From assembly GCA_001600175.1 (NCBI GenBank), contig BCJC01000001.1, forward strand, positions 62,001 to 126,000: a stretch of DNA of 64,000 nucleotides, given 5' to 3'. The position numbers were made by a program, and so were the translations under genes. Below the pieces are notes generated by a model, which searched no databases, was not told where the DNA came from, and saw only the letters and a list, made by a program, of their open reading frames with translations. Below are positions 58,854-64,000 of this stretch, piece by piece; position 1 is the first letter of the stretch; each line of letters opens with the position of its first letter. The DNA comes from Erythrobasidium yunnanense. Lineage: Eukaryota > Basidiomycota > Cystobasidiomycetes > Erythrobasidiales > Erythrobasidiaceae.

Positions 58854-61800
58854 TTAGCCAAACTTTATCGGCTGACTAGGATCCCACCGTCCAGGCTGCT
58901 GTGCTCGCAAAGCTCTCGGCGTCCCAGGCTGATTGACAGGCGCTAACGAAGGACTTTGCGCTGTATGTTGCGGTTGCTGCTGTCGACGCGAAGCAGGCGT
59001 AGCTGTTTGTTTCGCGGAAGGTGGAGAAGGTGTCGGTGGTGAGGTATGCTGTGTTTGCTGTTGCTGCTGTAAAGACATAGTTTCCATGTTGAGCTGCGTC
59101 GAGAGAGCCTGTGCTTCCGCTCTTCGCGCATGGACCCACTGCAAGGCGGCAGAACCCGTTAGTCATTGGCATAGCCACAGCATGAGGCCTAGCAATGCAG
59201 GGATCGCTCACCTCTCTAACCGTCGCTCTTAGCTGATCCAGCAGCTTTGCGAAATCCTGATAAAACTGCAATGCCTCCGTCAAGTTGACTACAATTTCCT
59301 GCTGTTTCGAGAACGCCACATCGAAGTTCTGGAGTACTTCCTCCCTCCTCTTGATAGTCGGATCCGTCTTTCTCGATTGGAGGAACTCTGCATTCTTCGC
59401 TGATATCGAATTTAGCAGGTTGGCTTGTTTCCGCTCGTTGCCTATCAACGTATCTTTGTAATACGTGTATTTCGACAGTTCTTTAGTGAACAAATCCTCG
59501 AATTGTGCTGTTTCGAGCTTGGAAGTCGATGAAGAGGACTGGAGTTCGTTCGCTTTGGATAAGATGGAGGATCGGATATCGTCGTCTTGTGCTAAACGCT
59601 TCGCTTCGTCCAATGTCCGTCTCCGCGCGGCTGATAGGTCGTCGAGATCTTCTAGCATATGCCGGAGTTCCCGGACGATGGCGGTCTGTGAGGAAGGTGA
59701 AGTGATTTCGTTGTAGTCGGCATGCTTGCGCGAAGCAGAAGGTACAGAAGCTTCCAGTGCGTCCTACATTTCATCCTATATCAGCTTTTCTCTCTCTAGA
59801 GTAGCAGAAGATCAGGTTAAAGCTCACCTGACTCCCTTCAAGCAATTTCAGCGTCCCTTCCCATTCACTATACTTCTCTCTAACGATCAAGTCACTTTCA
59901 CCCGCTTTCTCCAGGGTATCCGCAAATCTTGCAATCTTATCTTTCAACTGCGTGTTCAGTTCAGAAGAAGTAGGTCTTGCCCAATGCTCGTTGCCGAAAT
60001 ATGATCGAAGAGAGGCGTCTTCGTTCTCTTCGAGGTCGAGAAGTTCCGTCACCTGCGATTGATCTGTACATCAGCTGACGTGGCCTTAGCGAGAAAGTGA
60101 GCGGGAGGCCGTACGTCGTCGAGAACCTTCTTGTCTGTAGCGGCTACGGATAAGGCATCTTGCATCATTGTGCGCAAGCGCTTCGTACCGCCTTCGCGGC
60201 GCAGCTCTTCTGCTCGACGCAGAAGTGAGGGAGGTAACCCGAGTGGCACTTCTAGCGCTTGTAATAATCCAGGAAGGTTCAGAGCTTGCAGTGTACTTTA
60301 CAGTACATATAAGCTTCAGCATTAACATCAGTAAACCAAACGAGATTTAGATCCCACCTTGTTGACGTGTTATCCAGCTCCTCCTTCCGTGACTGTATCT
60401 CCTCCTTCACGTAATTCTCTTTCCTATCATCATAAAGCATGATAGCCAACTGGACCGCATACGGCAATAGATTCTCAAAGAACGGCCTGCTTCCCAACCC
60501 ACCTCTACTCGCATGTAGGCGCGGTAGAGGGTATTCTATTTCTTGTGGGACAATAGGGCGCACCATAGGTGGGGAGGAGAGGCTTGGTAAGGACGTTTCG
60601 GACGTCACGGCCTGGAGGTAGATCAGGGAATTGTCTTTTTCGGCTCGCTGGATCAGCTGCACCAGCATGGCTTGGATTGACTGCAGCACCGTCACAGGGA
60701 ATCAGCACTGGAAAGTGGGAGAGTTGGAAGGGCTAAAGACACACCTTGCTGTCGACGATGACTTGCTGATTGACACCCTTCTTCGACGTATCAAGACCCG
60801 TCTTGACGTATTTCTGAGCGAGATGAAGTCGCCCCAGCTCGTCTCCGTATCTGTGATCCAAGTATAAGCTATAGCCTCCACCACATTGTATTTTTGAAGT
60901 AGTACTGACCTATTTGCAGCGAGATCATCGCAGGACTTGCGGTATTGCGCTACGGCTGCAAAGTGCCACCGCTTATATGTAACGTGATTGACCCAGTCCT
61001 GCAGACATATTCGCTCAGCCATATATCTGCGAAGAGGTCTGGAACAAGCGTACATTCCCGAAACCCCAAGTCGGCCAGAGACCCTGCCCACCTCTCGCGT
61101 CATTCATATTCCTCAACGCATCTTCATACAGTCCCGCAACTCCATATGCGACTCTTGCAATACTTCCATTCTTCAAATGGTCCGTAAGCGCTTTTTGAAA
61201 AATGCACTCTTGGGCTTGTGCTAGGGAGAGATTGATTAGTGCAGAGAGGCAGGCTATAGAAAGATCGGGACAGGGCGGATCGGGATCGGTGGGCGAGTTG
61301 GCGATGCTAGGTATGCAGACGTCTTTGATGTATGTAAGAACACCCGCACAGGCCTGGCAGGCAAAGTAAGCGAGTCAGTAACTCTATGAGAGTAGTGTGA
61401 TCAAGTGCGAAAAGCCGACCTGGAAATGTGCAATAGCCCTCTTCATCCCTTCAGCTTGCGACCTGTCCTCCATACCCGCCAAGCGTGAATATATAGCAGC
61501 GATATTAATGAGCACGTTGCATCTCTCGTACTGTATATCCGAGCGCTCGACTGGAAGCTGCGGTCCTAGCCCTCCTGGGAGATAGGCATCTCTTGTTGCT
61601 GAAGATTGGCTGGGCGCTTCTGTGAAGAGTGGATACCAGGGAAAGTCGACAGCGAGCTGTGGAGAAGGTACACGGTAATCGGTCAGATTAACGGTAGCAA
61701 AAGCAGAGGTGTGGCAGACTGACATCGGAGGGGAGCTTTGTGAGGAGGTAGACAAGTTGGGCATTGTAGCTGCAGGACGGCCATCAGTTTATGCGTACAT

Positions 61801-62141
61801 AGAAGGTACTGCATGAGAATACGCACAGCACCAGCTTGCTGAGTGTATCTACGCCCGAGTCTATCGAGGTTCCCGGTCTTGACGCCGGTGTAAAAGTAGC
61901 TTCATTCCTCAATTGCTGCAGCTTCCTTGCATCAGGAGTCAGAGAGTCTGGATGCGACTCTGGATCGCTATTTGTAGTGAATGCATGGTCTGCATAGTTG
62001 CGTATGGCCGTGACGAGGTCGACCTGGTTCGTAGCATTTCGCGTCAGTATTGGCCATTTTATCTACATCTTGATGTTTTGTAATGGTAATGACCTGTTCA
62101 GTGAGCTTGTAGGGCAGGCTCAGAAATGGTGCGCTCGACAT
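58854..62141 (-). CDS. BRO1-domain protein, PalA/Rim20-like
   Basis: ALIX-family scaffold; PalA/Rim20 proteins link ESCRT-III to the PacC/Rim101 transcription factor in alkaline pH signalling. It starts MSSAPFLSLPYKLTEQVDLV at 62141, and an intron follows residue 16. The BRO1 domain shows DFPWYPLF, YERCNVLINIAAIYSRLAG and a KRAIAHFQ helix. The V-shaped coiled-coil domain spans roughly 60250-59150, with repeated Leu/Glu heptads such as ARRRTLDEAKRLAQDDDI. The C-terminal region is Gln/Pro-rich and ends GRWDPSQPIKFG, a short W-N/D-P...I-R/K-F-G end that I recall from fungal PalA/Rim20 rather than Bro1. That point decides the subfamily and should be checked. There are several introns; exact exon edges in the middle were not all fixed. 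Confidence 0.75.
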
Positions 62142-62360
62142 GACGCTGGTCGCTTCTCTTTCTCTTGGAGGAGCTCTGCTTGAAGTTTGGCAGCAGCTGC
62201 TTTGTTTGTAGTGACCTTTATCTTGTGTCTATCCCAGATAGGATCAGGTCTTAAGGATCCTTAAGCATCTTGCATTGATTGATCAGGTCAGTCGGAATCA
62301 ACACTTGAGCATACAGCTTTCAAGGCTTGACTTCTAATCGTGATTTTATGGCAGGATAGG
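62142..62360. promoter_or_regulatory. Divergent promoter, BRO1 gene / acetyl-CoA transporter
   Basis: About 220 bp between start codons on opposite strands. An in-frame ATG at 62340 could move the transporter start upstream by seven codons. No specific site recognised. Confidence 0.35.
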
Positions 62361-64000
62361 ATGGGCGTCGTGAATGGAGAGGCGTCGCATAACATAGACA
62401 GCAATAACAACAACGACGACACAGCAACCACTTCAGCGATATCATCATCAGAATCGCCAATGGACCACAGTCGCCAGCGCCAGTTTACGCGGACAAGGGA
62501 CGGGACAGCGACAGAACTGGATGAGCTGGAAGGAGGAACATCACCGACATCAGTCAAGAGATTGTTACATGATGGATCAACCATCAATGGAGTCGCAATA
62601 TCCCGCGAAAAGGACAGCTTGTCAAGAAGCATCAATGGCAATGGCAATGGCAACGAGAAAAGATTGAACGATATAGTCGGAACATCATCACTATCAGATG
62701 GTTCTGCTTCTAATGCCGCATCCACTTCATCGGCCGGCCTCACCGACCGCGACAAACGCGCAATGGTCCTCCTGGTCGCGCTCTACCTCTTGCAAGGAAT
62801 ACCCGTAGGACTCGCATTCGGGTCTATACCTTACCTCCTACGATCAAAACTATCATACTCGCAGATTGGAGTGTTTACGCTATGCACCTACCCTTACTCT
62901 CTGAAATTACTATGGTCACCCATCGTGGATTCTGTCTTTTCACCCAAAGTAGGGAGAAGGAAGAGCTGGATCGTGCCCATACAGTCCATCGTTGCGGCCC
63001 TACTCTTCTGGCTCAGCAGCAATGTAGACTATTACATGGACAAGGTGGGCCAGGCCACGTCCGCAAATCTCAGGCCTGTCATCCTACTGAACATGCTTTG
63101 GACTCTGCAGGAAGTCCCGGATGTACATACCCTCACTATCCTCTTCTTCGTGCTCGTCTTCTTCGCCGCGACGCAGGGTGCGTGATCTCGCCAGCCCTTG
63201 ACCTAGCCAATTCGACTGACACCACTCCATGATCCACAGACATCGCAGTAGACGGCTGGGCTCTGACACTCTTATCAAAAGACAACCTATCCTACGCTTC
63301 TACCGCCCAGACGATCGGCCTCAACTGCGGCTACTTCCTCTCCTTCACCGTCTTTCTAGCTTTCAACAGCGTAGAGTTCAGTAATAAGTACTTTAGAAGT
63401 ACGGCGTTGGATTATCCATTAGTCAGCTTGAGTGGATACTTAAGATTCGGGTCGTTTGCGTACGCTGCCGTCACGGGGTATCTGGCCTTCTTCCAGCCGG
63501 AGGTGGGCGCCGCTCATCTATTGATACATATACTCACTGCTGAACGATGTCATCGCAGGACCCGGTGCACGGCGATGACCCAGATATGGACCTCAAGCGT
63601 GTCTACAGCATAATGTACCGAATATGCAAGCTGAAGCGTGAGCCGTCCTCTTTCGCTATCTCTTATGCCTATCATATCACGACAGTTCGCTAACTCAACA
63701 TACTGTTGATCCCGATCCTGCAGACGTCCAATCCTTCGCACTCGTCCATCTAGTCAGCAAGCTCGGAACAGCAGCAAACGACGCTGCTACATCGTTGAAA
63801 TTACTCGAAAAGGGATTGTCGAAAGAAGATCTGGCACTGGCTGTTCTTATCGATTTCCCATTCCAGTTGATCTTTGGTTGGCTTGCTGCGAGGTGGAGTA
63901 CAGGTGATAGACCGTTGCGGCCCGTAAGCTTTTCTTCTTCCCGGCTTATATACGTGTGACGGCAGTGCTAATCAAGTTTTGCATAACCACAGTGGGTTCG
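62361..64000 (+). CDS. Acetyl-CoA transporter, SLC33A1/AT-1 family (partial, 3' end missing)
   Basis: Polytopic ER-membrane carrier that brings acetyl-CoA into the lumen. Exons 62361-63177, 63240-63502, 63559-63637, 63724-63923 and 63993 onward are read; the window ends inside the last. About 120 disordered residues come first, with Asn-rich NIDSNNNND and an NGNGNGNE run. Membrane helices then start at LLVALYLLQGIPVGLAFGSI, a family hallmark, followed by LLWSPIVDSVF, GRRKSWIVPIQ and QDIAVDGWALTLL. AQTIGLNCGYFLSF and the helix ending FGWLAARWS also match. Several later helices are not in the window. Confidence 0.88.
62630..62656 (+). repeat. AATGGC hexanucleotide microsatellite in coding sequence
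   Basis: About three imperfect AATGGC units encode the Asn-Gly run NGNGNGN in the disordered N-terminus of the acetyl-CoA transporter. Such repeats can vary in length between strains. Confidence 0.6.

Noticed and set aside
1-64000. tRNA genes, transposons, viral remnants, CRISPR arrays
   Set aside because: I looked for B-box-like GGTTCGAATCC, terminal repeats, reverse transcriptase or transposase motifs and regular repeat arrays and found none I could support; short or degraded elements could be missed by eye.

Overview
The window looks like nuclear DNA of a basidiomycete-type fungus. Genes are closely packed on both strands and interrupted by many introns of about 45-70 nt with GT..AG ends and CTAAC/CTGAC-like branch sites. 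The gene content is fungal: Kre2/Ktr mannosyltransferases, the ERMES subunit Mdm12, a PalA/Rim20-type BRO1 protein, Not4, a Puf3-like PUF protein, and a full cytoplasmic dynein heavy chain in one gene. Phylum is an inference; I cannot name a species. I saw no convincing transposon, retroelement, viral remnant, tRNA, rRNA or CRISPR array.

Layout, left to right. 1-226: last exon of an unidentified gene. 863-2540: secreted GH18 chitinase (+). 2733-4465: FAD monooxygenase (-), divergent from an MFS transporter (5800-8270, +) across a 1.3 kb shared upstream region. 8615-12899: two GT15 mannosyltransferase paralogs facing each other around a small basic orphan. 13484-14318: cysteine dioxygenase (-). 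14869-16511: Ser/Thr-rich single-pass membrane protein (-). 17261-20676: PUF RNA-binding protein (-). 21737-36982: cytoplasmic dynein heavy chain (-, about 17 exons). 37599-41543: Not4 E3 ligase (+). 41889-43249: twinfilin (+). 43298-45286: two minus-strand orphans. 45660-45905: degenerate copy of the MDM12 5' end. 46234-46941: orphan (+). 47188-48234: MDM12 (+). 48539-51664: GID5/Vid28/ARMC8-type ARM protein (-). 51867-54412: three orphans. 55033-56858: tandem pair of ubiquitin-like genes, the first damaged. 57558-58283: ribosomal protein eS27 (+). 58854-62141: BRO1 protein (-). 62361-end: acetyl-CoA transporter (SLC33A1 type, +, cut by the window).

Most genes are independent housekeeping loci. 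Possible functional groupings are the monooxygenase/MFS divergent pair, the GT15 pair, and two regulators of mRNA fate (PUF and Not4), which in other fungi meet at the CCR4-NOT complex; their nearness here may be chance. All exon maps were built by hand from splice signals, reading frame and family motifs. Protein lengths are therefore predictions. Notable features are micro-exons of 5, 7 and 8 nt, five PPG-hydrophobic motifs in the Not4 tail, an orphan ubiquitin-like gene pair, and a GT15 paralog that has lost a conserved glutamate.
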